The translations under genes and the position numbers were made by a program. Positions 63,866-64,000 of a DNA stretch of 64,000 nt are shown in pieces. This DNA is from Marinicauda salina (GTDB lineage: Bacteria; Pseudomonadota; Alphaproteobacteria; Caulobacterales; Maricaulaceae): positions 868,001 to 932,000 of the forward strand of contig NZ_QEXV01000001.1 of NCBI RefSeq assembly GCF_003122085.1, given 5' to 3'. How positions within the stretch are numbered: the stretch's first letter is position 1; the number at the start of each line of letters is the position of its first letter. The notes below the pieces were generated by a model. That model ran no database searches. It saw nothing but the letters and a program-made list of their open reading frames with translations, and had not been told where the DNA came from.

Positions 63866-63991
63866 TCAGATCTCCTCGTCGAGCTCTTCGCCCGCTTCCT
63901 CGAGATCCTGCCCGGCGCCCTGGAGCGTATTGCAGCCGGCCGCGCCGAGCAGCATGAAGACTCCGGCGATCAGCGCAAAAAAGCGTTTCAT
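63866..63991 (-). CDS. Entericidin A/B-like small lipoprotein
   Basis: 41 residues: MKRFFALIAGVFMLLGAAGC with lipobox G-A-A-G-C20, followed by NTLQGAGQDLEEAGEELDEE, the entericidin core (C-N-T-x-x-G-x-G-x-D). Entericidins are small membrane-active lipoproteins once proposed as an antidote/toxin pair; here only one is present. ATG at 63991, 9 bases from the window edge, so its promoter is not visible. Between it and the P1 peptidase (63685-63865) I see only a weak GCCCGG/CCGGGC hairpin. Confidence 0.85.
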   Translation of the reverse strand: MKRFFALIAGVFMLLGAAGCNTLQGAGQDLEEAGEELDEEI

Positions 63992-64000
63992 GATCTCATC

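Overview
The window is a 64 kb, GC-rich, densely coded stretch of a bacterial chromosome. Several things point to an alphaproteobacterium, probably a stalked or dimorphic Caulobacterales/Maricaulales-type organism (inference; no 16S rRNA is present). These are a complete-looking Tad/Cpa pilus cluster in Caulobacter order, the rpmH-rnpA-yidC-engB-HAD phosphatase-dapD chain, a CycM-type anchored cytochrome c, a small SRP RNA in front of dnaX, and ATGA start/stop overlaps at many junctions. I see no tRNA, rRNA, prophage, classical IS or CRISPR array.

Layout. 1-7.3 kb: 3' end of transketolase, a JmjC-type oxygenase coupled to a Tat-exported lipoprotein made of nine TDxD repeats, ruvCAB, and nrdB behind an NrdR box. 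7.3-14.7 kb: a GIY-YIG gene enclosed by inverted palindromes, AMP nucleosidase, an IphP-type phosphatase coupled to pabB-pabC, and katG. 14.8-26.6 kb: Tad pilus block (secretin-N-domain protein, Flp pilin, cpaABCDEF, tadBC, an unknown gene, a YaiI-family gene and a tadD-like lipoprotein). 26.7-33.6 kb: M17 aminopeptidase plus NlpC/P60 hydrolase, esterase, a repeat cluster, recR-ybaB-dnaX and the SRP RNA. 33.6-40.6 kb: a small orphan gene behind a Fur-like palindrome, outer-membrane barrel, AhpD-like protein, NudC, cytochrome c, sugar dehydrogenase and RmuC. 40.1-49.6 kb: a def-fmt-truA-dapE neighbourhood broken up by repeats, a second GIY-YIG gene, two SDRs and a Kazal lipoprotein. 49.7-57.0 kb: CPBP membrane protein, an orphan gene with a CtrA-type box, dapD, HAD phosphatase, DUF1036 protein, engB, yidC, rnpA, rpmH. 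57-64 kb: TVP38 protein plus flavin disulfide reductase, an orphan histidine kinase, gamma-glutamyltranspeptidase, a P1 peptidase and an entericidin-like lipoprotein.

The most unusual signal is a set of paired inverted palindromes (REPIN-like) in the gaps. In family A, two copies are short (79 and 87 bp), while the third has the same ~30-bp ends enclosing a single-domain GIY-YIG nuclease gene almost to the base. A second GIY-YIG gene lies between copies of a different paired-palindrome family (B). This suggests repeats dispersed with help from a GIY-YIG protein, by analogy with REP/RAYT systems; that is inference. The second notable signal is the repeat lipoprotein (four repeats with Cys pairs exactly 18 residues apart) whose stop codon is 3 bases from the start of a putative Fe(II)/2-oxoglutarate hydroxylase.
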